From Acanthosoma haemorrhoidale (lineage: Eukaryota > Arthropoda > Insecta > Hemiptera > Acanthosomatidae), in NCBI GenBank assembly GCA_930367205.1, contig OV884009.1:124442639-124506638 (forward strand): DNA of 64,000 nt. The letters are read 5' to 3'. Below are positions 1 through 10,758 of this stretch, piece by piece (the first letter of the stretch is position 1; the number at the start of each line of letters is the position of its first letter). A model generated the notes under the pieces. It made no database searches. It was not told the DNA's origin and saw only the letters and a program-made list of their open reading frames with translations. A program made the position numbers and the translations under genes.

Positions 1-860
1 CAGAATCTTAATGGAAAACTAAAACTTCTTATGAACTATTCCCTCCAAGTTGTTTATGGGATCCTGACAGACACTATGCTGAATAAAAATGACTATTTCC
101 TACCTTACCTGCCTAAAAGTCATCATACATTCGCAATCTTCTCAAACTTAAATCCTCTATCCATTTTTACAACTCAAGTTCCCACTTATCGGACCTCTAC
201 AGCCCTTTCTCCACTTACAATACAGATCTGCTTCTTTTGACTACTCCTTCATTCTCATATGTGCCTACAACTACTGGAACTGTACCTCCATCTATCATGC
301 TTCGTACCTCCCAGTTTTCGAATCCCGTCTTTATCAATTTCTTCTTTCCTCTCAATCCACCTCTATCTAACTAATTCGATTGTTACACCAATATCAATAA
401 CATTTCATCTTAATGTTTAATTTGTTGTTTGTTTTGAATTAATACTTTTTTTTCAATTGTTTTGCACATGCAGAAGTTGAAACCTCTTATCTCAAAAGCT
501 TGTATTTTTAAATTTATTTATCAAGGTACTTTTTTAAAATGCAATTATATGTAATCTTAATTTTATTAGCTACCTCTTCCAGACTGTTTATTTCCATATT
601 TGTATATATTTTTGCTTTTCATCTGGGACTTTTATCCTACAACAAAGTTCATTTTTTTCATTTCATATACTTTGCCATCCATTACTATAAATTTATAATA
701 TATTCTGGGGATTTGGGTGCCGATTGGAAGAGGTATCATTTAAGTCTGTGATATAATAACAGGTTTTAGCCTCAGTATTTATTTATTATATTATTTATAT
801 TTATTTATCAGTGAGGGCTTTTATCCATATTTATTTATGATGGGTGGTTTATGGGACATA
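1..860. other. AT-rich stretch, no supported gene
   Basis: No open frame here is long or recognisable. The first 350 bases are less AT-rich than the rest. Read on the plus strand they vaguely recall the endonuclease part of a decayed non-LTR retrotransposon (a stretch with Pro-Thr-Tyr followed by Ser-Pro-Leu-Thr-Ile), but this is too weak to call. The remainder is simple AT-rich DNA. Confidence 0.4.
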
Positions 861-1075
861 TTTACAGATATGATATTTTTGTCTATCCACAGTGTGTTTC
901 TTTTTATTGCCCTGAGTGCTTCCAACAATAAATTGTCATACTCGGGGGCTAAAATAAAGATTACAAAGAAATACTTGATACATATTTCAACAAGCTAAAA
1001 TATCAAATAAGATAACTAAAATTATAATATTATACATAAAATTGGATTAAAACAAATTACACATGAATTGTAATT
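860..1075 (+). repeat. Left arm of a diverged long inverted repeat
   Basis: This segment reads as a diverged reverse complement of 2405-2640. Shared landmarks in order are a CTATCCACAGTGTG-like block, CCTGAGTGCTT, CAACAATAAATTGT, the GGGGCTAAAATAAAGATTAC block, ATACTTGATACATAT and GATAACTAAAATTAT. By eye about four fifths of bases agree. The arms enclose about 1.3 kb. They could be terminal inverted repeats of an old DNA transposon or two opposed copies of one interspersed repeat. Confidence 0.6.
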
Positions 1076-2404
1076 AAACTATACTAGAATTGTTAAAATA
1101 TAACTGTGAACGCGGATAAATTAGCTGTGAGATCACCAATATTCAATTTTAGGTCAGAATTAGAACGAACGAGTTTTCAAGTTATTTCTCTGATAGAGAA
1201 CCAACAGTGGACTGTAATATCAAATAACGATGACAAATACTGAAATCGAGTAAAACATAACAACAAATTATATTAATAATAAATAATTTTAGATTCGATA
1301 AATTCCAAGCTTACCACCAACAAAAGAATCCCGTCGCCGCTGACCCGTCTCTCTGTAAGGGAAAAGGGGTGGTTTTCGGGATCGGATAGATCGAAATTGA
1401 AAGGAAAATTTTAGGCATCAATCCCCTTTTACCTGTCCGACGATCGGTCCAGCCTTGGGCATGAGTTTCTGGCCTAATGAATGGTTTCTGACTGTTTTCC
1501 TTGATTTCAGGCGAAGGATACAACAAACTGCTGTACCATGTATCTGTTATGACTACCATCAGATTAAAACCGATAACTTAGGATTCGACAAATTAATCTC
1601 ATAAGTTAATCTCGGCACTAAACAAATTTGGATGCTACTACAACGAACCTACGATCCAAAGTGACCTGTCTCGACAAAACCCCAACAGTCTCCAATCCGC
1701 GAGGTCGTCCCTGCTGTATCTCCTAGGTAGCAGCAGCAATAGCCAACGAAACAATTTTCTTTTTGAACATAAAGTTTTCTGTTATTAAATTTTAGATTGG
1801 CTCAAACAATAGCCTAAAACTAAAATTGAACTGACGTTTGATCTCATCGTTTCTATTACCTCTTTCTTGATCTTTTTTTTGTTTTAATTCTCACAAACGT
1901 TAACTTTGATTTAATTTTTTAATGCTTCCTCACAGAGCTGCTTTACATCAATCTCCATAGTCCATTTCATGCAGTGGTTGAAATTTTCTATAACTTCTTC
2001 ATGTTTCACTGTAGCAGTAGTGAATGTTTTCTTCATCTTCATTTCATTTTTTTTGAACACCCTGGGCGATTTCCTTATCTGCTTTGAAGCTCTTCTTATC
2101 TGTTCTTTGCTTCCTTCAATCCACTTGGTCACAATTTCTTTGCACAGTTGCAGTATGATTTTTTTTTTTATTTTAATGAGAAATCATTTACCTATTGAAA
2201 TAATAGACAGAAGTTTCTTCAGAAACTGGTGCATAAATGCCAATTTTTTCTGTATGTCTTTTCAAATCTCTGATGGTGATCTTACCAACATTTTATTTTT
2301 GAGCTAGTTTTGTCACCCTCTGCCATCTGATCTGAAAAGAGGATCCTTACTTATCCATTTCCTGAGAATCTCACTTCATTCTACATCTCTCCTGTTCTTA
2401 GAGA
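1076..2404. other. Interval between inverted arms; weak coding remnants only
   Basis: The stretch 1310-1560 is richer in G and C than its surroundings and is open on the minus strand, but it resembles no family I know. The stretch 1911-2340 on the minus strand encodes a Lys/Glu-rich peptide with a reading frame broken upstream. Its charge pattern fits decayed transposase or coiled-coil sequence, without a recognisable motif. No function is assigned. Confidence 0.3.
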
Positions 2405-2640
2405 TAAAAAAATATTTATAAATAATTTATTTTAATTTAATTTTATGTACAGTATAATAATTTTAGTTATCTTATATGATATTTTAGTACATTAGCATAT
2501 GTATCAAGTATTTATTGTATATTGTAATCTCTGTTTTAGCCTCTGAGAATAACAATTTATTGTTAAAAGTGCTCAGGACAAATAAAATAATAACATTGTG
2601 GGTAGAAAAAAATATATAAAAAATAAATGCCTATAGATAA
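2405..2640 (-). repeat. Right arm of a diverged long inverted repeat
   Basis: Reverse-complement partner of 860-1075. The similarity fades just inside 2405 and just outside about 2640, so the arms are roughly 200-235 bp long. No clear target-site duplication is visible outside the arms. Confidence 0.6.
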
Positions 2641-2815
2641 TATAACAAAGCTTCATAACTTTCCCCTCGAACTATTTTGCTGTTAGTATATTATATCTTG
2701 TGATAAAAAGGCTAAAGTTACAGTATAGCAAAAATAATCTGAATATTTCTTAACAAAGTTAATACATGTGAACCTATTTTTTAAGTTAGTATATCATTTT
2801 TTACTTTTGTTTCAG

Positions 2816-2952
2816 TGGAATGAATTACTTGGAGAAACCAAAATCCTCCATTCAAATTTGACCAAAGTTATGACAAGCTGTTCACAGTGTAAATATTGGC
2901 ACAATGAAGAATCCATGAAAGATATTCCATCAATTTCTTCTGTCTCAGAAAT
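2816..2952 (+). CDS. Probable internal exon of an unidentified host gene
   Basis: A pyrimidine-rich tract ending TTTCAG at 2815 is followed by 137 bases open in one frame and then by a consensus donor, GTAAGT, at 2953-2958. In that frame the exon encodes about 45 residues beginning with Trp-Asn-Glu-Leu-Leu-Gly. It includes a Cys-Ser-Gln-Cys-Lys-Tyr-Trp-His segment that could bind metal, then a Ser-rich tail. Composition and codon use are less AT-biased than the flanks. I do not recognise the protein. A reading that started at the upstream ATG (2768) would run through the intron tract. This is the best host-gene candidate in the window; the rest of the gene would lie outside or in exons I could not detect. 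Confidence 0.5.
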
Positions 2953-2959
2953 GTAAGTA

Positions 2960-4800
2960 TTTTTATGTGGTACTTATTGATTATTGACCCTCCAACTTAA
3001 AGGTCTCTTTTATCACTTTACCTTCAGCGATCAAATATTCTACTTTTCTTTGATTTTAAGGAAACATAAGAAAATGGTTCTGCCGGCCTCCCCCCACTAC
3101 CTTTCTTTCAAATGCTGACATAGTATGACTATTACAGATAAAACCTTAGGCAAGTCAAGCCAGCTATCTTAGAAACGTTTGTTACTGTGTTGTTACGTTA
3201 GAAAATGTAGTGAGTGAATAAGAGTTCTTAACCCACAATTTTTTGAGCTACTGGGAAAATTTGCTGACAAAGGAGTCAAAATATGGGTTTAATGATTCAT
3301 AGTAATCTGAATGAAACATCTAAATTAAGAAGTTTGAGTATTTCATTTTTATTAGTCGGTTTTTTTGTATTTTCATTGGAGATAGACCTCCAAGCGTTAA
3401 AAAGCTGCCTAATAACTAAAATGGAGAGTCTATTAAAATGTAAAATAAGTTAATACAGATGAACACAAGTCATACTTTCAAAGTAAATCTACTAATAGAC
3501 ATCTACTGAACCAAATTATTCAATGTTTATGCTGCTAGTTGTACCTTAATAATGAAAAATAAATCTGATTATTTAACTTTTTAATGATCAGGGCCAGATG
3601 CTTGATTGTAATCAGGGTTTTAAAAACCCTACAGTTCATTACTCACCTGAAAGAGTTGTAGGTAATTAACAAGGTAACCATTATTCACTGCTTCGAGCAA
3701 AATTGACAGAGTGAAAACTGTAACTGAACTGAGGATTACTTGTGCAAAATAAACATGGTAGTTCATCATCTCTTTTAATAGTTCTGAAAATCATATTCAG
3801 CTTTATTTTAACTAAGGTTGATTCAAAAACAGGATCAAAGAAACCTTGAGAAGTACAATAGATGATTGCATTGCGATTCGTTGCAAAATAAATGGTTATT
3901 ATACCAAACAGGAGAGACATAAGTGATTAATGGTCTCTAAGTCGTCTCTAAAAGAATTTGCATTGGTAGTGGGGAAGGTATTCCCACCCCAATCACCGAT
4001 TTTCCCTCTAGTATTCTCAGCCAGCCGAAAACTTGTTATAAATTTTATAGTTACATGGTTTTATTTTCACTAATATGTAACAGCCTACTCACTTTTAATA
4101 ATAGTGATTCCAAATATAATGAACTAGCAAAATTACCTGATGTTGTCCAGGATAGTTTATTCAAATTTTTCTGTTTCTTCATTGTAACTTTTCAGTGTGT
4201 AGAGCTAAAGCTTTCGTCTGTTCTGTGCTTAAAATAAAAAGTGTGCTCCTATTTGTGCCAATTAATCACCGTGCATACTAAATTTTATTAGTATGGAAAT
4301 TGAAAAATATGACTTTTCCTGGATAATCTTTTGATACTTTTTCTTTTTTTGTGTAGTGTCTTGATTTTAAATTGTTTTTAAAAATGTAAGAGCTAAAATG
4401 AGACTTTATTTTAACAAAAATAAAACTACCTATGTATATTATATAAAATTACCAAATTTATAAATTCACAGATGGACAGAGACCATTTCGGAAGAGGTGT
4501 CACACTAGTGTTACGTAATATTACTAAACACCACTATTGTCCAATCCCTCAGCTCTTATCTTATGATCTAAAAATGATTCCCAAATTAAATTCCAAAAAT
4601 GGTCAACTGTAAACAACTTAGCACTGCTGCCAAAATAAGGAAAGTGGAAAACATTTAGTTGATTTTGCCTCCAAAAATTAAATTCAAATCCAAGCACCTC
4701 ATGAACCAACCTACTACCCAAGTAGTAGTAGACATAAACCTAGTGTCCTATTTATAGGGCTGACGAAATCATACAGCCAGTTCTCCTGTTGGAATTCTAT
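2960..4800. other. AT-rich stretch, nothing recognised
   Basis: Low-complexity AT-rich DNA, probably intronic if the exon at 2816-2952 is real. A short hairpin (CAGGGTTTT/AAAACCCT) lies near 3614. I see no RNA gene, repeat or coding signal. Confidence 0.5.
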
Positions 4801-5350
4801 TTTTGTTCAGATCCCAACCCCACACCATTTGATCTTTAGGATAAACTGTTATAACCACATTACAAAACCAAATTATTATTTTCAGTTCAATATAGCAAAC
4901 CCCAAATTCAAAATACCCCAAATGTTAAACAATGATTTAGAAATAAATCTGATTTTTAAACATAAATACTCTATTGATAAGGGAATTAACCATCTTAGTA
5001 ACACAATAAATCAAGCTGTTAAGGCGTCCCTATAAAAATGGCCAAAATATTATATAAGAAAAATATTTTAAATATAATAAATTTTAAAAATTACTTACAC
5101 ATAAACGTTTCCAACAAAAAAACAGACCATCAATTATGAAAAGAATCATTAAAAATATTACTAAAAATCTACAGAAAAAAAAAATTACTTATGTTTTAAA
5201 AGCTAAGTTAAATATGGTATCTGATAATTTTGAAAATCCCCATTAAGCCACACTAAATCTTACAAATTTATTTAATCTCAATCAACTTTCAATCTCAACA
5301 TTTTCAAATGCTTCTCCAAAAGAAATAGGTAAAATTATTAAAAGCCTGTG
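4800..5350 (+). pseudogene. Decayed non-LTR retrotransposon fragment (endonuclease-RT junction)
   Basis: Plus-strand translations, with several stops and frame changes, resemble the linker between endonuclease and reverse transcriptase of jockey-type elements. The stretch 4829-5035 ends with the pattern Ile-Asp-Lys-Gly-Ile-x-x-Leu-x-x-Thr-Ile-x-x-Ala-x-Lys-Ala-Ser, like the end of the endonuclease domain. The stretch near 5305-5350 contains Ser-Pro-Lys-Glu-Ile-Gly-Lys-Ile-Ile-Lys-Ser-Leu, like the start of the RT. Both cues are short, so this is a family-level suggestion. Confidence 0.4.
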
Positions 5351-6262
5351 ATATTCTTTTTTTTATTTAAATATTTATATTAAATATATTTGCTATGTCT
5401 TTAAGTTCTCTTAAAAAAATGTAAATCATGTAGTATATAATTAGGATCAGATAGATGATCAGGATTATTATTTTGTCATCAAGGTATCATAATTAAATTA
5501 ATGTGATTTTCATTCCATTGCTAATATTAATGTATTTTTATTTTCAGGTCGAATTCAACATACAACTAATGTAATTTAATATTTTATTTTACTGTTACTT
5601 AATTATTTCCATTGTATTTCTATTTTGTGATATTAGGTTGTTTCTTTTCAGATAATGAATAAAATATAATATGAATTATTCCAAAATTGTAGTTGACAAG
5701 AGAAATTCTCATAATTGTAATTTAGTTAATTTATGTTCAACTCAAAATAATACTTATTCCATGATGATGTATCTGAAGAGAAATAACCTATTAATAACAG
5801 CATTAAACAATCAATCAATTTTGTTCATATTATTGGTCTATTATTTAATAATACTAACAACAATTTGATAAATCAAAATAATTGGTAAACCAATTTACAC
5901 GATATTTTCAATATTTATTTTTCTGGTACGAAATTCACTAGCAACTTTTAGTTTGAATTTTGATTTATTTATTTATTTTTTAATAATATATATAAGTTAT
6001 GATTGATATGTTACTACTGTATTTTGTATCTTATGACCCACTAAACTAGTCTAGTTTTGAAAGGTTTAACAGCTACTTGCAATGTGCAGTAGAACCTTAA
6101 TATGTTAAATAGAAAACTGAAGTTATTTTGTTATTGATTTCTTTTACTTTTAGAGTTTCATCTTCTTTAGGTTCTTATCAATAAATTAAAAAAATGATTG
6201 ACATCTTGGAAAGTATAGGTTCTTATACCTTGTGTTATTTTATATATATATATAAAAGTTAC
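5351..6262. other. AT-rich stretch ending in a TA microsatellite
   Basis: No coding signal is seen. A short (TA)n tract at about 6241-6254 abuts the gypsy-1 LTR. The TA-rich DNA is the probable insertion target. Confidence 0.5.
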
Positions 6263-6443
6263 AATTAACTCGGCTAGACTCGTAAAAAGGGGAATAGGTT
6301 GAATTGAATAGACTGACGGTTAGAATAAGAATGAGCTTTATTTACAATATGCGATCTATATATAGCTTTGCTAATCTGTGAGGGGATTAACTGGAGAGAC
6401 TTCCATTCCGTTTATCTTCTCATAGCGGTCTCTCCAGTTAATT
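6263..6443 (-). repeat. gypsy-1 3' LTR (about 181 bp)
   Basis: On the minus strand it starts AATTAACTGGAG, directly after a purine tract (GGAGGGGGG, on the plus strand as C-rich 6444-6453), and ends GAGTTAATT. It therefore has short inverted ends as errantivirus-like LTRs do. It holds a TATA-like stretch and an AATAAA about 20 bases further on, as expected for a short U3-R-U5. A 15-bp inverted repeat (6386-6400 with 6428-6442) could fold into a hairpin near its 5' end. Confidence 0.65.
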
Positions 6444-6712
6444 CCCCCCCTCCAGTTTCTTATACATAAGAACTTTCTTCCAACTGTAACTGACCAGGTT
6501 ACTTCCTCACAGGTCTGACATTTTACAAAAAAAACATTGAAAGCGCCGTACAACTAAATATATTGTTGGGCGGTGCCTACCCTGGTAACTGACCAGATTA
6601 CCTTGCTACAGGTCAACAAAATACAATCACGTCTTTTGTCTATATAGGAGTAATATAATACTATAATAACATAGGCTTTCAGGGCCACAAGGCCTTTGGC
6701 CGTTTTGTAATC
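6444..6712 (-). other. gypsy-1 untranslated spacer between pol and 3' LTR
   Basis: About 270 bases follow the integrase stop, with no envelope gene. Two direct copies of a GTAACTGACCAGRTTAC-type block followed by ACAGGTC occur around 6486-6515 and 6585-6613, roughly 98 bases apart. The polypurine tract abuts the LTR. Confidence 0.5.
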
Positions 6713-7696
6713 TCAGGTGTAAGGGAATTCATTTTTATTATTTACATTTATCATGGTATAGATATGCATAATTGTGCTATCTAGAGCACCGTGGTGTGTC
6801 GGACGGAGCGCCGCCCCCCGTCGTGACACCGGCGGTGGTATTCGTAGTTCTTCCACATGAATGGTGCGCGATCGGAAGGGGTGGTTCGCATCTCGGATAG
6901 TGTAGAGACTGTGCTCCCTGATCGCCACAACCACATACGGCCCCTCATACCGCGCGTCTCCCTTCTTCCGGGCCGTCCTCAACCGGCGATATACCGTGGT
7001 TCCCAGCGCGATCGAGCCCGCGTTAACTATCCCGGGTCGGATGTTGGCTTTATCTACACAAGTCTGCTTTTCCTTAATTACTCGCTCGCGGACGCTTTCC
7101 CACATCGCCCGGCGTTCCCTGCGAGTCTCCCCTAACTGTCTCCATAACTCTAGGTTGTACGACGCCGTCAGCAGGCCCCCTCGATCGCGCCGTCTTTGTC
7201 CGAACACTATCTCAATCGGTGACAATCCCGTTGCTGCGTGTATTGTGTGGTTATATGCCACTGCGGCCCGTAGCATCGCCGCATAAGAGTCAAGTTGTCG
7301 GCCAAGTTTGAATAGACGGAGATGCTCTGCCACGGGGGGTTGTCGATCGTATTTCGCCCTCTGGTATGTTTCACATTGTGCGATGACTTCTCTGACCGTC
7401 CGCCCCATATTTACCCAGAAGTATAGCAGTTTCAATGCACGGATTGTCTCCTCTATCCCCCGATGATTGGTCTTGCCGGTGTGGTGGTCTTTTACTAATC
7501 TACCCTGCACCTCTACTTCGGTGACCATTTCCACTTGCCTGAGACACCTAACCAAAGTGTAACCCATCCTTACGCGCTCCTGCCTCCACAAGTGTTTGAC
7601 CTTATCGACCAGTAGACGATTTCCGATAAAGATGTGGCAAACCTGTCCTGGTCTTGTGCACTCTTTAATGGCCCGCTCTAACTCGATGTTGTCCAC
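6713..7696 (-). pseudogene. gypsy-1 integrase remnant lacking the catalytic core
   Basis: 327 residues. Residues 1-70 are the tether and the DNA-binding region. The zinc-binding N-terminal domain follows (His in the Gly-Lys-Thr-Asn-His-Arg-Gly motif, then the Cys-Glu-Thr-Tyr-Gln region near residue 107). Family integrases should next have a core of some 130 residues carrying D, D and E. Here the sequence jumps from Val-Ala-Glu-His-Leu (about residue 127) straight to Arg-Leu-Phe-Lys-Leu-Gly and the post-core Tyr-Asn-His-Thr-Ile-His-Ala motif, then the C-terminal strand domain. The frame is kept across the jump, so an in-frame deletion, perhaps at a His-Leu-Arg microhomology, removed all catalytic residues. 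The product could bind but not integrate DNA. Confidence 0.75.
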
Positions 7697-8582
7697 GGTG
7701 GCTTCTGCCTTAATAATTTCTGCGGACAGTCCCGCGTACCCGCTCGCCCTTGTCTCGACCCCCGGGTCCTGTTTGTATCTGAGTATTATCTGTCTCCGTT
7801 TGTCATTGATTATATCATCGATCTCGGGCAGGTCTGTAGGTCGTTCGGACGGGGTTTCTAATTGTCCTTGGTCCCTTTGGATTAAGGGAATCTCCGGCCC
7901 ACTCTCAAATGTAACGTACCGCGAAAGGCTCTCCCTGAGCTCCGTCTTCCTCTAATGCGTTTACCACTAATTCTCTCGAAAGCCAGTCTGCGACTGCATT
8001 CTCGACCCCTTTCTTATGCACTATCTTCCCCACGAATACATGGTATTTCCGGCCCCGTTCCGTGAATCCCTGGAACAGCCGCTCCAGTTCCTCCTCCCCT
8101 ATGGTCACATGGGTTTTGATGGTTAGCGTTGTTAACCCTGCGTACGTCGACGTTCGTGTGTCTGTCCCCGCGGCTTGCCTTGACTTAAGGATTACCTGCC
8201 ATTTCTTTTCGTTGATGCTTTCGTCTACTTCTGGCAGTTCGCTTGATCGTTCTCCTGGGGATATTTCCCCTCGAGACTCTCCCCGGACTAGCGGAATCTC
8301 CGGCCCCGTTTCGGCCCACTCCCGCAGGTATCTTACCGCGAAGGGTTTGGCCGGCGGCGTACCCTGTTCTCCCGCATGGCTCTGCACTAGAGGGATTTCC
8401 GGGCCGTTTTCCGCCCAATACCGCAGGTAGCGCACCGCGAACGGTTCTTCTTGTGGGGGCTCGTCTTCTATCGCATTTATCACGATATCCCGCGATAGCC
8501 AGTCCGCTACTGCGTTCTCGCTACCCCTTTTATGGGTCACGTGGAACGTATAGGCTGCGAGGCGCTCTTTCCATCGTGCCAC
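7697..8582 (-). pseudogene. gypsy-1 duplicated RNase H tail / integrase-linker modules
   Basis: The open stretch 8582-7905 starts inside an RNase H C-terminus (Ala-Arg-Trp-Lys-Glu-Arg ... Asn-Ala-Val-Ala-Asp-Trp-Leu-Ser-Arg). It runs through an acidic linker, then repeats Glu-Asn-Ala-Val-Ala-Asp-Trp-Leu-Ser-Arg about 180 residues later. A normal gypsy polyprotein has this signature once, at the end of RNase H. A third linker version lies in 7904-7700, leading into the integrase remnant. The linker 8024-8233 is nearly identical to 8764-8967. This is a rearranged pol, not a functional protein. Confidence 0.7.
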
Positions 8583-8967
8583 CCTCGCCCATTCCCTTCC
8601 AGAAGTACATCCTTCTCAGTGCACGTGTGGTCTCCTCTACCCCCCGGTGGTTCGTCTTCCCGACGTGGTGGTCCTGGACTAGCCGTCTTTGGGTTGTCTC
8701 GTCCGTAACGGTTTCGACTTGGCGTAGGCAAAGGCTCTTAATCTTTTCCGCCAGTATTCTATTCCCCACGAATACATGGTATTTCCGGCCCCGTTCCGTG
8801 AATCCCTGGAACAGCCGCTCCAGTTCCTCCTCCCCTATGATCACATGGGTTTTGATGGTTAGCGTTGTTAACCCTGCGTACGTCGACGTTCGTGTGTCTG
8901 TGCCCGCGGCTGGCCTTGACTTAAGGATTACCTGCCATTTCTTTTCGTTGATGCTTTCGTCTACTTC
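8530..8967 (-). pseudogene. gypsy-1 extra integrase N-terminal module
   Basis: Minus-strand reading from 8967 gives a linker, then 8844-8537 gives the integrase tether and zinc-binding N-terminus (Gly-Lys-Thr-Asn-His-Arg-Gly and Arg-Met-Tyr-Phe-Trp). The reading then breaks and returns to RNase H sequence at about 8580. It is a second copy of the module that also sits in 6713-7696. The upstream junction at about 8967, where RNase H stops at Leu-Lys-Glu-Ser-Ser and linker begins, is one of the recombination points. Confidence 0.65.
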
Positions 8968-9286
8968 TCGCGGACGATTCTTTCAACGTGCCTAGATAGG
9001 TTAATGGCTTATGATTGGTACTCAGGTCGAACCTCCTTCCGTATATATACGGCCGGAAGTATTCCACCCCCCAGACTACTGCGAGTAGTTCCCTCTCGAT
9101 GGCACTGTACCTCCTCTCGGCTGGGTTTAATTGTCTTCCCGCGAAGGCGATGGGTTTCCCCCCCCCTCGAACATCTGGGACAAGACTGCTCCTATGGCCG
9201 ACTCGCTTGCGTCCGTGGTGACTCTGAATGTCCTCTTGAAGTCTGGGAACGCCAGCAATGGTCGCGTCGTCAGTATCTTGCGACAT
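8968..9286 (-). pseudogene. gypsy-1 RNase H fragment
   Basis: The readable part includes Pro-Ile-Ala-Phe-Ala-Gly-Arg-Gln-Leu, Tyr-Ser-Ala-Ile-Glu-Arg-Glu-Leu-Leu-Ala-Val-Val-Trp and a Thr-Asn-His-Lys-Pro-Leu motif. These are hallmarks of Ty3/gypsy RNase H. The first 35 residues of the open frame are out of frame with the family, so the Thr-Asp-Ala start motif is not readable in this frame. The domain is cut at about 8967 before its own end. Confidence 0.7.
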
Positions 9287-9315
9287 TTGGCGATGCTTGT
9301 CACTTGCGCGGGGCC

Positions 9316-9916
9316 TTATTGAAAACGCTTGCCCTTCTTTAATAGCTCAGTGATCGGGCTGATTATTCCGGTGATCCCGGGTATGAATTTCCGGTAGTAG
9401 TTTACCATGCCCAGAAATCTTCGAGCTCCTCGCACGTTCTGGGGTAACGGCGCGTCCCGTATAGCTTTTACTCGGTCTGGGTCCGGCCTTACTCCTTCCT
9501 TTGATACCACATGGTCCTAGGAATTTTATCACCTTCTGCCCGAACTGGGATTTCTCGGGTGACAACTTAAGCCCGAATTCCCGTATCCTATCGAAAACCT
9601 CTCTTAGATGTTCCTTGTGCCTCTCCTCCGATTCACTGAAGACTATTAAGTCGTCCATGTATATTTGCGAGAAGTTCTCCCCCAGCCCCCTCTGCAGCTC
9701 GTCCATTAATCGTTGGAAGGTCAGCGGTGCCCCTTTTAGTCCGAAGGGCATCCGAACGAATTCAAAGTGCCCTCGTTCTCATGAGAATGCTGTCTTTTCT
9801 ATGTCTTCCTCCGCCATTCGGACTTGGTGGTACCCGCTTTTCAGGTCCAGGGTGCTGAATACTGTGGCCCCGATAGTCTGTCAAGTATGTCGTCTATTCG
9901 AGGTAGTGGGTACCTC
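9316..9916 (-). pseudogene. gypsy-1 reverse transcriptase, palm and connection
   Basis: The frame 9751-9347 starts at Met-Pro-Phe-Gly-Leu-Lys and holds the catalytic Tyr-Met-Asp-Asp motif about 30 residues on. It then loses homology after Phe-Leu-Gly because of a frameshift near 9530. The downstream part continues in another frame (9510-9316) with Gly-Val-Arg-Pro-Asp-Pro and the Phe-Leu-Gly-Met-Val-Asn-Tyr-Tyr-Arg-Lys-Phe-Ile-Pro connection motif. The finger region 9916-9752 is readable only in pieces. Confidence 0.75.
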
Positions 9917-10690
9917 TCATCCTGGGTTACCTCGTTCAACTTGCGATAGTCTACCACTACTTATATTTCGGTATTTCGCCGGCCCTCCGTTTTCGCCACT
10001 CGACCGTTTTTCCACCACCCACAGTGGGCTATTGAAGGGTGATTTACTCTCCCTAATTATACCTTGGGCCTGGAGGTCCGCCAATTGTTCCCGGATAACC
10101 TCGCGCATCGCTTGCGGGTATCTCCTGTCCTTCACATATACCGGTGTGTTCGTCCTTAAGTTAATCCTGTGCACCGTTCGTCCAGTGGTCGGCAGAATTT
10201 CCCCCTCCCGAAAGAATAGGTCGTGATTTTCCTCGAGGATCTGGCTCAACCAATCCCTGGCAAAACGAGCCGCCCCTACCCGGATCCCTTTTCCCTTGCG
10301 CCCCCCCTTAACCGTGTACGCCCCTCCCCCTAACGCGAAGTTCCATGCGTCCTCGTCACATCTTAATCTCAACCACGCTACCCTCAGAGTGTCGCACCCC
10401 ACGATTATGTCGTAGTCTGCACCGACTTCCCTCATAATGTGCATCCTCATCGTGACTTCTTTCTTCGCCAGTCCCTTTAACCCTACTTCCGTCTGACACC
10501 GTCCGCTGACCGTAGCTACTATGCACTTGCACCGTCTCCGATTTGCCCACACCCCTAACTCTTCCGCCCCCCGTTTGCTGATTAACGAGTGTGTGCTCCC
10601 AGTGTCGATCAGAAATTTTAAATTCGTCCCCCTCCACCTCGCCACAGGCAACCTGTTATCCTTAACCCATACGATGTTGTTCACCCGCAT
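9917..10690 (-). pseudogene. gypsy-1 aspartic protease and start of reverse transcriptase
   Basis: 257 residues. A Leu-Ile-Asp-Thr-Gly-Ser-Thr protease active site lies near residues 28-34, and the flap-distal Ile-Val-Gly-Cys-Asp-Thr-Leu near residue 96. The RT start follows: Val-Lys-Asp-Arg-Arg-Tyr-Pro-Gln, then Gly-Ile-Ile-Arg-Glu-Ser-Lys-Ser-Pro-Phe-Asn-Ser-Pro-Leu-Trp-Val-Val. The frame leaves homology after Ala-Lys-Tyr-Arg because of a frameshift at about 9965. Protease and RT are in one frame, as in gypsy pol. Confidence 0.75.
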
Positions 10691-10758
10691 CGTCTCTCCT
10701 TCCCTTCGGTTGCCCCGCCCATCGTCGTACCCTCAATCGCTTTTCCCCCGGCCCCGTA

